Source: RGIG8775 sp045612185 (GTDB lineage: Bacteria; Bacillota; Clostridia; Oscillospirales; CAG-272). Taken from it: a DNA stretch of 64,000 nt. Made by a program: the position numbers and the translations under genes. Below, piece by piece: positions 26,528-35,220 of the stretch (position 1 is the stretch's first letter; each line of letters starts with the position of its first letter). The notes beneath the pieces are model-generated. The model was not told the DNA's origin. It saw only the letters and a list, made by a program, of their open reading frames with translations, and did not search any database. The DNA lies in the NCBI GenBank assembly GCA_045612185.1, contig JAZKYO010000100.1:19529-83528 (forward strand), written 5' to 3'.

Positions 26528-26556
26528 TTGCAATTTTTACCAATTTATGGTAAAAT
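26528..26556 (+). promoter_or_regulatory. Sigma-A-type promoter of spo0A
   Basis: TTGCAA (26528-26533), 17-bp spacer, TAAAAT (26551-26556) preceded by TGG. About 40 bp before the start codon. Confidence 0.75.
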
Positions 26557-26596
26557 ATAGCAGTAAACCAAATTACTCAACATAAAGGAGAAAATC

Positions 26597-27376
26597 ATGA
26601 CAAACCCAAACGCCAAAATTCTTATCGCAGACGAAAACCCCATGCAAAGACAGTCGCTTAAGGACGGACTTAGAAACGCGGGCTACCGCAACATTGACGA
26701 TGCCGCCAATGGCGAGGACGCGCTGGTAAAAATAAACAGATATCACCCCGACATCGTCTTAATAGACCTTTGCCTCTCAAAGCTTGACGGTATAGGAGTT
26801 CTCAGAAACAGCAAGCAGATAAATTTCGGCAACGACGCCGCCCCTGCTTTTATCATTTTCTCGGTATTCGCCAACTCCAACACCTTTCTTGAGGCGGCAA
26901 ACGCGGGTGCGGAGCTTTGCCTTATGAAGCCATACAATATCGGAAGTCTGTGCGAACACATAGAAGCTATTCTTCGCAACAGAGAAAAAGGCATTACCGC
27001 AAGCACCGCCGAAAATCAAGCGCCCGATATTGAAACCCAGGTAACAAAAATCATTCATCAAATCGGTGTACCCGCGCACATAAAGGGCTATCAGTACCTC
27101 CGAAGTGCGATTATGATGACCATAAAGGACTCGGACATCATAAATTCCGTGACCAAGGTTCTCTACCCCACCGTGGCAAAGCAGTATCAGACCACCACAA
27201 GCCGCGTGGAGCGCGCCATTCGCCACGCCATTGAGGTTGCGTGGGACAGAGGCGACGTTGATACCCTCAACTCCTATTTCGGCTACACTATACAGAACAA
27301 CCGCGGAAAGCCCACAAATTCGGAATTTATCGCCATGATTGCCGATAACCTGAGACTTAAATACAAAATCAAATAA
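26597..27376 (+). CDS. spo0A: Sporulation master regulator Spo0A
   Basis: 259 residues. N-terminal receiver domain with phosphorylated Asp57 (D-I-V-L-I-D-L) and acidic pocket D12-E13; C-terminal Spo0A effector domain containing 'IGVPAHIKGYQYLR' and the recognition region 'TTSRVERAIRHAIEVAWDRG'. When phosphorylated it commits cells to sporulation and represses or activates 0A-box promoters. AAGGAG precedes ATG. Presence implies an endospore-forming lineage. The usual spoIVB neighbour is not next to it here. Confidence 0.98.
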   Translation: MTNPNAKILIADENPMQRQSLKDGLRNAGYRNIDDAANGEDALVKINRYHPDIVLIDLCLSKLDGIGVLRNSKQINFGNDAAPAFIIFSVFANSNTFLEAANAGAELCLMKPYNIGSLCEHIEAILRNREKGITASTAENQAPDIETQVTKIIHQIGVPAHIKGYQYLRSAIMMTIKDSDIINSVTKVLYPTVAKQYQTTTSRVERAIRHAIEVAWDRGDVDTLNSYFGYTIQNNRGKPTNSEFIAMIADNLRLKYKIK

Positions 27377-27397
27377 ATATAAAAAAAGAACTGAGTC

Positions 27398-27765
27398 ATT
27401 AGGGTCGTACCCTAAAGGACAGTTTTGCAAGAATACGGTATATCTCGAAAGAGGTATGCCGTATTTTTGTATTTGTGGATACAAATGCAGTGCTTGTCAA
27501 GAAAAAATGATGTCGTTAAATTCACGCTCTTTTTCAAAAAGTAAAAAGCCAAAACATAGTTTAAAATCTTAACAGGCGTAGTGAATTTGCTACGCCCTAT
27601 CTGTTTGTCATACGAAATAGACCCATCACCAAGGTAGATTGTCCGCATAAGTCCAACAAAGTCCTTAAAAGTACATATAAATAACAAAAGTTCCTCAAAA
27701 GGTCTTTACATTCCAAAATAATTGTGATATAATTATTTTGTATATCATTGTTTTAGGAGGATTTT
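27398..27765. other. Intergenic stretch at the island's left end
   Basis: Holds hairpins TTAGGG-TCGTA-CCCTAA (27399-27415) and AATACGGTATA...TATGCCGTATT (27432-27465, followed by TTTTTG, terminator-like). A minus-strand ORF of 91 codons (27412-27687) with readable but unassigned composition ('LMRTIYLGDGSISYDKQIG') lacks a ribosome site and may be a gene remnant. Confidence 0.45.
27705..27739 (+). promoter_or_regulatory. Promoter with overlapping palindromic operator
   Basis: TTTACA (27705-27710), 17 bp, TATAAT (27728-27733). A perfect 9-bp inverted repeat AAAATAATT (27715-27723) / AATTATTTT (27731-27739) covers the -10 box, as expected for a repressor or controller site. Confidence 0.75.
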
Positions 27766-27963
27766 ATGACAGAGGAGCTATTTACGGTCTTACAAGCTGC
27801 TGAATATTTGCAAGTTTGTGAAAAAACTGTTCGTAGACTTATTAATTCTAAAACACTTGCCGCGTCGAAGGTGGGCAAAAGCTGGAGAATAAAAAAGTCT
27901 GATATAGATAATTATTTATCCGCGACATCAAATTTATCGAAAGGAGCAATCGTCAATGAGTGA
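27766..27963 (+). CDS. Small MerR/excisionase-type HTH DNA-binding protein
   Basis: 65 residues, one winged helix-turn-helix: 'LFTVLQAAEYLQVCEKTVRR' then 'SKVGKSWRIKKSDIDNYL', the excisionase-family pattern. AGGAGG precedes the ATG. It overlaps the following restriction-methylation gene by 8 nt, so the two are translationally coupled. Given the operator at its own promoter, it may act as a controller of the restriction system rather than as an excisionase (inference). Confidence 0.85.
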   Translation: MTEELFTVLQAAEYLQVCEKTVRRLINSKTLAASKVGKSWRIKKSDIDNYLSATSNLSKGAIVNE

Positions 27964-30553
27964 AGAATTGATTCAACGCAATTTGGTAGAAGCTCCCGAG
28001 AAAATGGGAGATTGGAATTTTTATAATATAGGCGCTACCTCTCTTAAAGCATTAAAGGGTGCAAAAATTATACCTGATCGCGACTATGAAGAGTATGAAA
28101 GCAAAAAGCCAGATGCGCTTATTGTGAAAAAACCTTTGGTTATTGCGGCTATCGAGTACAAAAAGCCATCCGAACTTCGCACGGAAAAGCAAATTGAAAA
28201 AGCAATTGCTCAAGAACTTGGTACAGCTCAAGCACTACAAGCCAAAATTTACATTGTAACTGATGGTAAAAAATCATTTTGGATTAATCCTGCAACGGGT
28301 AAAGAAATCATCCAAGAGGATGGAAGTAAAATAACCTTTAACTTTGATAAGAGAAGCACGGATTGTATTACATTAATTAATAAGATTCGTTCTTCCATAA
28401 GTGCGACAAACGATCAACTTAAGGAAGCTGCTTCTGTTGACCCTCTGCCTCTCGCTGAAAAGGTTTGGCAAGATTTGTGGGCGGTTTCCGGTGCGACGCC
28501 AGAAAACTGCTTGTATACCTTTGTTGAGATCTTCATATTCAAATATTTGAGTGACCTTAGTGTGCTCAAAGGAATGTATTCGTTCTATAATTTGCTCGGA
28601 ATGTATTCAGGTAATAACGAAAATGAAGTTTTGGAATACTATGCTTCTACGGTTCGTGTTAAGATCAAAGAACTGTTTCCCGGCAACCCTAAAGATAAGA
28701 CTACTATTATAAACGGGACGATTTTTGTTTCTAAAGATGACAAGGCTGTTTCGGGATATGCAACGGTCTTTCACAAGATACTTAAACGATTTAATGAGTT
28801 CGGAACACTTGAAAATATCGACTATGATTTTAAGAGTAAGCTTTTTGAAACGTTCTTAAAGGAATCTATCAGCAAGAAGAATTGGGGACAATATTTTACT
28901 CCTTTGAAGGTTGTAAGAGCTATCGTAAATATGGTAGAGCTTACTTCGGGTATGGAAATATGCGACCCCGCTTGTGGTGTTGGAAAGTTCCTTCTTGAGC
29001 CTATTTTACACGACTTGCATAAATTCTATCTTGTGCAGGGTGATGAGTTAAAGCCGCAGATTACGCTTTATGGTTATGACAAGGGCTTTGATAAGGATGA
29101 ACAAAAAACCATTATCTTGGCAAAAGCGAATATGCTGATTTATATGTCTGGTATGATTCGCGAGCATCCCGATATGACCCAAAAGTTTGCGCAACTTTTT
29201 AATGACACGTTCCTATTGCAGACCAACTCAATTTTAGGAACATTGGCTAAGCCGATAGAGGATAAATTTGATTTGATTCTGACAAATCCGCCGTATGTTA
29301 TGAGCGGAAGTAGCAATTTAAAAGAAGAAATTGCGAAGCAAGATGAACTCAAAAAGTATTTTTCTGTCAGCGCTATGGGTATCGAAGGTCTGTTTATGGA
29401 GTGGATCGTTCGTGCATTAAAGCCGGGTGGAAAGGCTTTTGTGGTTGTTCCCGATGGTATTATGAATCGTAGCAACGACAAGAAGCTTAGAGATTTTATT
29501 CTTGAAAAATGTAATATCGATGCGGTTATTTCTCTTCCGCTTAACACTTTCTTTACGACTAATAAGAAAACGTATATTCTTGCCTTAACGAAAAAAACAA
29601 CTGTAAATATCGGTGGAATAGAAACCCTTGAAAGGCAGACTACTCCTGTATTCACATATCTTTGCTCTGAAATCGGCGAAACAAGGGATGTATATCGTTT
29701 CGATATAGATCAAAACGATTTGGAAACTGCTTCTGACTTGTTCAATATGTTCAAAGGTGCAAAAACAAAATTCAAGACATCGGATAAGCGCTGTAAAATT
29801 GTTGGTATCGACGATTTTTACAATGGTAGCCATTGGTCTGTTGATAGGTGGTGGTCGGACGAAGAAAAAATCGAATTGGGAATTAATGACGAGGAATCTG
29901 TGGTAACAATTGATTCTTTTGCCTCAATGTTGGGTGATGTTTCGAATTCACTTTTGGAGTGTCAAGATTTAATATCTGGTTTCAATATCGACAATAGTCA
30001 GAGCACTAAAACTATTAAACTAACAGATGAAGAATATTTTCACTTTTTCCAGAAAGAACAACTTGGGAAAACCAAAAGCGAGCTAATAAAATTGCCTACT
30101 GGAAATATTCCTGTATATACAGCAAATAAAGAACCGATATTATATATAGCCAGAACAACGAAAGATCCTATTTTCGCTTCTCAGGATGAACCTATAATAT
30201 CGTTTGCAAACGACGGCGATGGTTCAGCCGGACGTAATTTTGTTTTGCATTTAGAGCCATTCTATATTAATGCTAGCCGTACTGCGTTTAAACTTATAGA
30301 TTCAAATATTTTACCTGAATATGTGTTGAGCCAGATATTCGATATGAAAGAAAAATATGGATTCAACTATGGTTTTAAGGCAAACAAAAATAATCTGGCT
30401 GTTGTTACAATAGAAGTTCCGATTAATGATGATGGTGAATTTGATGTGGTTGCGCAAAAACAAATCGCAGCCAAACATTCCGCTATTCAACAATGCAAGC
30501 AAGAAATTTCAGAAAAATTGAACGCGTTATTAGGACAAAAAATAAATATATGA
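27956..30553 (+). CDS. Single-chain restriction-methylation enzyme (HsdR-N + N6-adenine MTase + specificity domain)
   Basis: 865 residues. N-terminal nuclease-like domain of the HsdR-N type: P52-D53...E67-Y-K69 in 'IAAIEYKKP'. Middle Type I/IIG-like gamma N6-adenine methyltransferase: GQYFTP lead-in, motif I D-P-A-C-G-V-G (337-343), motif IV N-P-P-Y (444-447). C-terminal region (about 640-865) resembles one HsdS target-recognition half, e.g. 'LPTGNIPVYTANKEPI'. Cleavage, methylation and recognition on one chain point to a Type IIG/IIL-like system. No separate HsdS or HsdR is nearby. Start ATG 27956 has AAAGGAG upstream. Confidence 0.85.
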   Translation: MSEELIQRNLVEAPEKMGDWNFYNIGATSLKALKGAKIIPDRDYEEYESKKPDALIVKKPLVIAAIEYKKPSELRTEKQIEKAIAQELGTAQALQAKIYIVTDGKKSFWINPATGKEIIQEDGSKITFNFDKRSTDCITLINKIRSSISATNDQLKEAASVDPLPLAEKVWQDLWAVSGATPENCLYTFVEIFIFKYLSDLSVLKGMYSFYNLLGMYSGNNENEVLEYYASTVRVKIKELFPGNPKDKTTIINGTIFVSKDDKAVSGYATVFHKILKRFNEFGTLENIDYDFKSKLFETFLKESISKKNWGQYFTPLKVVRAIVNMVELTSGMEICDPACGVGKFLLEPILHDLHKFYLVQGDELKPQITLYGYDKGFDKDEQKTIILAKANMLIYMSGMIREHPDMTQKFAQLFNDTFLLQTNSILGTLAKPIEDKFDLILTNPPYVMSGSSNLKEEIAKQDELKKYFSVSAMGIEGLFMEWIVRALKPGGKAFVVVPDGIMNRSNDKKLRDFILEKCNIDAVISLPLNTFFTTNKKTYILALTKKTTVNIGGIETLERQTTPVFTYLCSEIGETRDVYRFDIDQNDLETASDLFNMFKGAKTKFKTSDKRCKIVGIDDFYNGSHWSVDRWWSDEEKIELGINDEESVVTIDSFASMLGDVSNSLLECQDLISGFNIDNSQSTKTIKLTDEEYFHFFQKEQLGKTKSELIKLPTGNIPVYTANKEPILYIARTTKDPIFASQDEPIISFANDGDGSAGRNFVLHLEPFYINASRTAFKLIDSNILPEYVLSQIFDMKEKYGFNYGFKANKNNLAVVTIEVPINDDGEFDVVAQKQIAAKHSAIQQCKQEISEKLNALLGQKINI

Positions 30554-30735
30554 CTTTCTGTTAAGTTCAAATTAGCCGCTATCAAAGCGTGATACACACG
30601 CCGCGATAGCGGCTTTTCCATGTCAAAAGTAAAAGCATCGTATTTCAAGATACGATGCTTTTGTGGTATTGCCTTCGCAATGCTCATAATTATTAAATTC
30701 TAAAAAACTGTCCTTAAGAGCACATTCCGTTCGAC

Positions 30736-31320
30736 TCAGTTCTTTTTTATGCGCACAGCGCAGAGCTTCAGCCTCATTATTTCTTCGTTTTTAGCTGAGA
30801 ATTTAAAGCTTGACGCTTCGCCGTTTATAACCGCGGTACAGGTACATTTGTTGCCGTTACACTCAAAGCTTACGCTGTCGAAAACCATAGTGTTATAGGT
30901 TTTGATTTTAAAATCAAAAACTCTGATTTTGCCCTTTTCGTAAACCGCGATTCCACGGTAAACCGATGCGTATATCACAAACAGCCCCACAAGCGCGCCT
31001 AAAATCACAAACGAGATTTTAAGCACGGCGCTTTCAAGCATAGCAACGGCAATAACAAGGCCTAAAAACGCCAATATCACCGCCACCACTACCGCAAACA
31101 CTACACCGCCGTCAACAAAGCAATAAAATATTCTTGGATTAACAGTTTCAAAATAGAATATTATGTTATAGATTACAAACGCGCTTATGAAAACGGTAAG
31201 CCAATATTCGGGGCTTGTGTAGGACTCGTAAAAGTTCATTCTGTCGGTGAAAGGATAGACCACACCGAGAATCAGCGTGTAAACAAGCAATTTTGCAAGA
31301 TATGCCAATACTTTTTTCAT
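30736..31320 (-). CDS. Membrane protein of unknown function
   Basis: 194 residues from ATG 31320; four hydrophobic segments (about 8-22, 42-60, 75-110, 115-130) then a soluble beta-rich C-terminal domain with two close cysteines (N-K-C-T-C-T). No Shine-Dalgarno is obvious; an in-frame upstream start exists but lies within the preceding gene. Its stop codon sits in the right inverted repeat of the defence island. Family not recognised. Last gene of the his-led minus-strand run. Confidence 0.6.
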   Translation of the reverse strand: MKKVLAYLAKLLVYTLILGVVYPFTDRMNFYESYTSPEYWLTVFISAFVIYNIIFYFETVNPRIFYCFVDGGVVFAVVVAVILAFLGLVIAVAMLESAVLKISFVILGALVGLFVIYASVYRGIAVYEKGKIRVFDFKIKTYNTMVFDSVSFECNGNKCTCTAVINGEASSFKFSAKNEEIMRLKLCAVRIKKN

Positions 31321-31324
31321 ATAA

Positions 31325-32683
31325 TCAGTTTTTAAGGCTGTGGATAGGCGCGGGGATTCGTCCGCCACGTGCGATAAAAGCCTCGGAGGAATTTTGGTTA
31401 AGCTTCATAATAGGAGCGTAACCGAGAAGTCCACCAAACTCTACCGACTCGCCAACTCCCTTTCCGTGTACGGGAATAACGCGCACGGCGGTGGTCTTAT
31501 TATTGACAACGCCTATGGCAATCTCGTCCGCGATGATCGCGCTAAGCGTGGATGCGGGGGTATCACCGGGAACTGCGAACATATCAAGTCCAACAGAGCA
31601 AACCGCGGTCATTGCCTCAAGCTTTTCAAGCGACAGCGAGCCACACTCTACGGCGTGAATCATGCCCGCATCCTCAGAAACGGGAATAAACGCGCCCGAA
31701 AGGCCGCCTACGTGCGAGGAAGCCATTACGCCGCCCTTTTTAACCGCGTCGTTAAGCATGGCAAGCGCAGCGGTCGTTCCATGAGTACCGCAGCATTCAA
31801 GCCCCATATTCTCAAGAATATGCGCCACGCTATCTCCCTGCGCGGGTGTGGGCGCAAGCGATAGGTCTACTATGCCGTAGGGTGTGTCAAGTCTCTTGGA
31901 CGCCTCGTAAGCGATAAGCTGACCTACGCGGGTAATTTTAAACGCAATTTTTTTAATAGTCTCGGCAAGCGTACCAAAGTCACAGTCTCCCGCTTTTTTA
32001 ACCGCGCAAGCCACAACTCCGGGACCAGAAACGCCAACGTTGATAACCGTGTCGGGTTCGCCAATTCCGTGAAGCGCGCCCGCCATAAAGGGGTTATCCT
32101 CGGGTACGTTTGCAAAAACAACAAGCTTAGCGCAGCCTATCGAGTCGTTTTCCTTCGTAAGGTACGCCGTCTTTTTTATAACCTCGCCCATAAGCTTTAC
32201 CGCGTCCATATTTATGCCCGCCTTGGTGGTTGCCACGTTTACGGAAGAACAAACGCAGGCGGTGGTTGCGAGCGCCTCGGGAATAGATTCTATAAGGTTC
32301 TTTGCTCCTATTGTCATTCCCTTTTGTACAAGCGCCGAATAGCCGCCTATAAAGTTGATTCCAAGTGTATCGGCAGCGCGCTGGAGGGTATGCGCCAATC
32401 TGACGTATCCATCGGGGCCAATAGAGCCGCCAATCATCGAAATCGGAGTTACCGAAACCCGTTTATTGATGATCGGAACGCCGTAGCTTTTTTCCATATC
32501 CTCGCAAACGCTTACCAGCTTTTCAGCTTTTTTGGTTATCTTATCGTAAATTTTGGTTTCAAGTCTTGATAAGTCGTCGCTTACGCAATCGAGAAGCGAA
32601 ATGCCCATAGTTACGGTACGGACATCAAGATTCTCCTCACTTATCATATGAATAGTTTCAAGAATATCAGACGTATTAAGCAT
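31325..32683 (-). CDS. PFL family protein (DUF711/UPF0210)
   Basis: 452 residues. N-terminus 'ETIHMISEENLDVRTVTMGISL' and 'VSVTPISMIGG' are diagnostic of DUF711; the C-terminal part 'HGKGVGESVEFGGLLGYAPIM' is also conserved. The fold is related to glycyl-radical pyruvate formate-lyase-like proteins, but the catalytic role is unknown. AGAGGTGT precedes the ATG. It always pairs with the ACT-domain protein encoded just upstream, as here. Confidence 0.93.
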   Translation of the reverse strand: MLNTSDILETIHMISEENLDVRTVTMGISLLDCVSDDLSRLETKIYDKITKKAEKLVSVCEDMEKSYGVPIINKRVSVTPISMIGGSIGPDGYVRLAHTLQRAADTLGINFIGGYSALVQKGMTIGAKNLIESIPEALATTACVCSSVNVATTKAGINMDAVKLMGEVIKKTAYLTKENDSIGCAKLVVFANVPEDNPFMAGALHGIGEPDTVINVGVSGPGVVACAVKKAGDCDFGTLAETIKKIAFKITRVGQLIAYEASKRLDTPYGIVDLSLAPTPAQGDSVAHILENMGLECCGTHGTTAALAMLNDAVKKGGVMASSHVGGLSGAFIPVSEDAGMIHAVECGSLSLEKLEAMTAVCSVGLDMFAVPGDTPASTLSAIIADEIAIGVVNNKTTAVRVIPVHGKGVGESVEFGGLLGYAPIMKLNQNSSEAFIARGGRIPAPIHSLKN

Positions 32684-32694
32684 TTTTACACCTC

Positions 32695-32964
32695 TTATAT
32701 TCTGTGCATGGAATTAAAAATATCCTCATGCATAGCACGGATATCAAGTTTTTTACTCTTGCCAAGCTCTGCGAGAGCCTCCGCAAAATTTGCGAAAGGA
32801 ACACCAAGCTCCTTGATGTCGACAAGCATTATCATCGCGAAATACTCGTGAAGAACGCTCTGGCTGATTTCAAGAATATTGCCGCCGAATTTTGCGCACT
32901 CCGCGCTGACCGCGGCGATAATTCCTACCGTGTCTTTTCCTGTTACTGTTACAACTGCTTTCAT
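32695..32964 (-). CDS. ACT domain protein (UPF0237)
   Basis: 89 residues from ATG 32964 (GGAGGAATAAA upstream; a longer in-frame ORF is a shadow). 'MKAVVTVTGKDTVGIIAAVS' starts an ACT fold that usually binds amino acids as a regulator. It sits 11 bp before the PFL-family gene; this ACT-PFL pair is conserved across Firmicutes and is presumed functional together. Confidence 0.92.
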   Translation of the reverse strand: MKAVVTVTGKDTVGIIAAVSAECAKFGGNILEISQSVLHEYFAMIMLVDIKELGVPFANFAEALAELGKSKKLDIRAMHEDIFNSMHRI

Positions 32965-32986
32965 TTTATTCCTCCAAAAATTAAAT

Positions 32987-33796
32987 TTATAATTCTTCGT
33001 CCACCCAACCGTTTCGGGTGAACTTTTTAAACGATTTAAATCCTGCTTTTTTAGCCTTTTTGACCGCATCCTCAAAGCCTAACACCAAATAACGCGCGTC
33101 GTGCGCGTCACTTGAATAGGTCACGCTTCCGCCCATTTCTCGGATCACATTGAGAAAATAATCGTTCGGATACGCCTCCGTGCGGTATCCACGGGATATC
33201 GCGCCCGTGTTTATCTCGAATGCCGCCCCGGTAGGAACAAGCTTTTCAAGGGCTTTTTCAGCAGCCCTTATATAACGCTTATCACTTTCATCGAAAAGCT
33301 TTCCGCCCTCGTTAAACTTTGTAACCAAATCAAAATGCCCCACTATATCAAATTTGAATTTTTCGGGCATTTTCGCGAGAATCCCGTAATAGTTCTTTGC
33401 AAGCTCTATAAAGTCGCCGCCAAAATATCTGTTTGCGGCATCTATCTGCTTTTGGGCAGTGTGGTCAACGTCAATAAACTCGCCCTCAATCTCAAAGAAA
33501 TGCACCGAGCCGATGACGTAGTCATATCCCTTTGCGATAGGCGAGGTGTAATCCGCCTCCGTTCCCAAGAAAAGCTCAATATCGTTTCCGTATTTTGCCT
33601 TTACGCGTTCAAACTCAGCGCGGTACGCCTGCTCCCTTTCGGGCTTGAGACTATAAGACGAGCCCTTTACGCTGACGTAATGCTCCGAAATTCCAAAAGA
33701 GTCACAGCCGTTCTCTATTGCCGCCGCAACCATTTCAGCTATCGTGTTTTTTCCGTCACTGAATTCGGCGTGGCAATGATAATTAAAAGGTCTCAC
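32987..33796 (-). CDS. hisK: Histidinol-phosphatase, PHP family
   Basis: 269 residues. PHP metal-binding motifs: N-Y-H-C-H at the start, 'GISEHY', 'GTEADY', 'IVGHFDL', and 'YSSDAHDARYL' near the C-terminus. It dephosphorylates L-histidinol phosphate, the eighth step of histidine synthesis, which HisB here cannot do because it lacks a phosphatase domain. It overlaps hisIE by 4 nt. Symbol hisK/hisJ varies between species. Confidence 0.9.
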   Translation of the reverse strand: MRPFNYHCHAEFSDGKNTIAEMVAAAIENGCDSFGISEHYVSVKGSSYSLKPEREQAYRAEFERVKAKYGNDIELFLGTEADYTSPIAKGYDYVIGSVHFFEIEGEFIDVDHTAQKQIDAANRYFGGDFIELAKNYYGILAKMPEKFKFDIVGHFDLVTKFNEGGKLFDESDKRYIRAAEKALEKLVPTGAAFEINTGAISRGYRTEAYPNDYFLNVIREMGGSVTYSSDAHDARYLVLGFEDAVKKAKKAGFKSFKKFTRNGWVDEEL

Positions 33797-34443
33797 TTGG
33801 TCATTTTCTCCTGTTTTACCTTATGATCTATGACGTGTCTTGAGGCAAGCTCACTCTTGATATCGTCAATGCTGATACCCATTTGCACCATAAGCACCAT
33901 TACGTGATACACAAGATCGGAGATTTCATATATGGTTTCTGCCTTATCGTCAGCCTTGCCCGCAATTATTACCTCGGTAGACTCCTCGCCCACCTTTTTG
34001 AGGATTTTATCAATTCCTTTTTCAAAGAGGTAGGTTGTATAAGAGCCCTCTTTTTTCTCAGTCTTTCTGCCCTCAATAAGCTCCATAAGCCCGTCAAGCG
34101 AAAACTCATTAAGCGTTTCGCTGTGGAATATTTCCTCGTTAAAGCAAGAATCAGCTCCCGTGTGACATGCGGGACCGTCCTTTTGGACAAGCACGGTAAG
34201 TGCGTCACGGTCACAGTCGGCGGTTATCTTTACGATATGCTGATAGTTGCCCGAGGTCTCACCCTTGCGCCAAAGTTCCTGACGTGAACGCGACCAAAAG
34301 CAGGTCTTTCCCTCCTCCATACTGATTTTAAGGCTCTCGCGGTTCATATAAGCGAGTGTAAGAACCTTTCCGGATTTTGCATCAACCACAATGGCGGGTA
34401 TAAGCCCTTTTTCATCAAATTTAAGTGTTTCTATATCAAACAT
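33793..34443 (-). CDS. hisI: Bifunctional phosphoribosyl-AMP cyclohydrolase / phosphoribosyl-ATP pyrophosphatase
   Basis: 216 residues. N-terminal cyclohydrolase (HisI, about 1-105) with 'TCFWSRSRQELWRKGETSGN' and zinc ligands in D-C-D-R-D and 'CHTGADSC'. C-terminal pyrophosphohydrolase (HisE, about 120-210) with the helical E-E-x-x-E motif in 'KVGEESTEVIIA' and 'EISDLVYHVMVLM'. It catalyses steps 2 and 3 of histidine synthesis. AGAGGT lies before the ATG. Confidence 0.96.
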   Translation of the reverse strand: MFDIETLKFDEKGLIPAIVVDAKSGKVLTLAYMNRESLKISMEEGKTCFWSRSRQELWRKGETSGNYQHIVKITADCDRDALTVLVQKDGPACHTGADSCFNEEIFHSETLNEFSLDGLMELIEGRKTEKKEGSYTTYLFEKGIDKILKKVGEESTEVIIAGKADDKAETIYEISDLVYHVMVLMVQMGISIDDIKSELASRHVIDHKVKQEKMTK

Positions 34444-34453
34444 GGTTTACCTC

Positions 34454-35212
34454 TCATATTCTCATATTTATATTATTTTCTACAAGATAACGCTTGAGTG
34501 TGGGTATCTCCACCTCGGAGTAGTGGAATATAGATGCCGCCAGACCCGCGTCAACGCCCTTTACGCTATTGAACAGGGTTACAAAGTCCTCCATTCGCCC
34601 CGCGCCGCCAGAAGCAATTACGGGCACGTCTACAAGGTCACAGACAGCGTTCAGCATTTCAAGATCGAAACCTTTTTTTACTCCGTCGGTGTCTATGCTG
34701 TTTACAACGATTTCACCCGCACCGCTATCCACGCAACGCTTTATCCATTCAAGGGCGTCCATACCGGTGTTTTCACGCCCTCCCTTGGCAAACACTCGGA
34801 AAACTCCGTCAACGCGTTTAACGTCAACCGAAAGCACCACGCATTGGTCACCGTAGCGTTTTGCCGCTTCTTCAACAAGCCCCGGATTTCTTATAGCGCC
34901 CGAATTTACGCTTACCTTATCTGCACCGCATTTAAGAACTCGGTCAAAGTCGTCAAGGGTGTTGATTCCTCCGCCTACCGTAAGCGGAATAAATATCTTG
35001 CTTGCCACCTCGCAAAGAATATCGGTGAAGAGCTTGCGTCCATCACTTGATGCTGTAATATCATAGAAAACAAGCTCGTCAGCGCCGTTTTGGCTGTAAT
35101 ACTCCGCAAGCTTTACAGGCGATGAAACGTCAACAAGCCCCATAAAGTTCGTTCCCTTTACCACTCTGCCGTCCTTGACGTCAAGGCAAGGGATTATTCT
35201 TTTCGTTACCAT
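34454..35212 (-). CDS. hisF: Imidazole glycerol phosphate synthase, cyclase subunit
   Basis: 252 residues, (beta-alpha)8 barrel: catalytic Asp11 in I-P-C-L-D-V-K-D-G-R and the second Asp in 'NSIDTDGVKKGFD'. With HisH it converts PRFAR and glutamine-derived ammonia to imidazole glycerol phosphate and AICAR. AGGAGGAG upstream; 8 bp after hisA. Confidence 0.97.
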   Translation of the reverse strand: MVTKRIIPCLDVKDGRVVKGTNFMGLVDVSSPVKLAEYYSQNGADELVFYDITASSDGRKLFTDILCEVASKIFIPLTVGGGINTLDDFDRVLKCGADKVSVNSGAIRNPGLVEEAAKRYGDQCVVLSVDVKRVDGVFRVFAKGGRENTGMDALEWIKRCVDSGAGEIVVNSIDTDGVKKGFDLEMLNAVCDLVDVPVIASGGAGRMEDFVTLFNSVKGVDAGLAASIFHYSEVEIPTLKRYLVENNINMRI

Positions 35213-35220
35213 AGCTCCTC

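Larger units (their letters stand above)
27381..30748. mobile_element. Defence island bounded by inverted repeats in the spo0A terminator region
   Basis: Left end 27381-27425 and right end 30704-30748 share, in inverted orientation, AAAAAAGAACTGAGTC and AAGGACAGTTTT separated by 16-17 unlike bases. Together the outer halves would form a 16-bp terminator stem serving spo0A and the convergent minus-strand gene, now 3.3 kb apart. A 16-bp direct repeat GTCCTTAARAGYACAT lies at 27661-27676 and 30710-30725. The interior carries an HTH gene and a restriction-methylation gene. No transposase or integrase is present. Confidence 0.5.
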
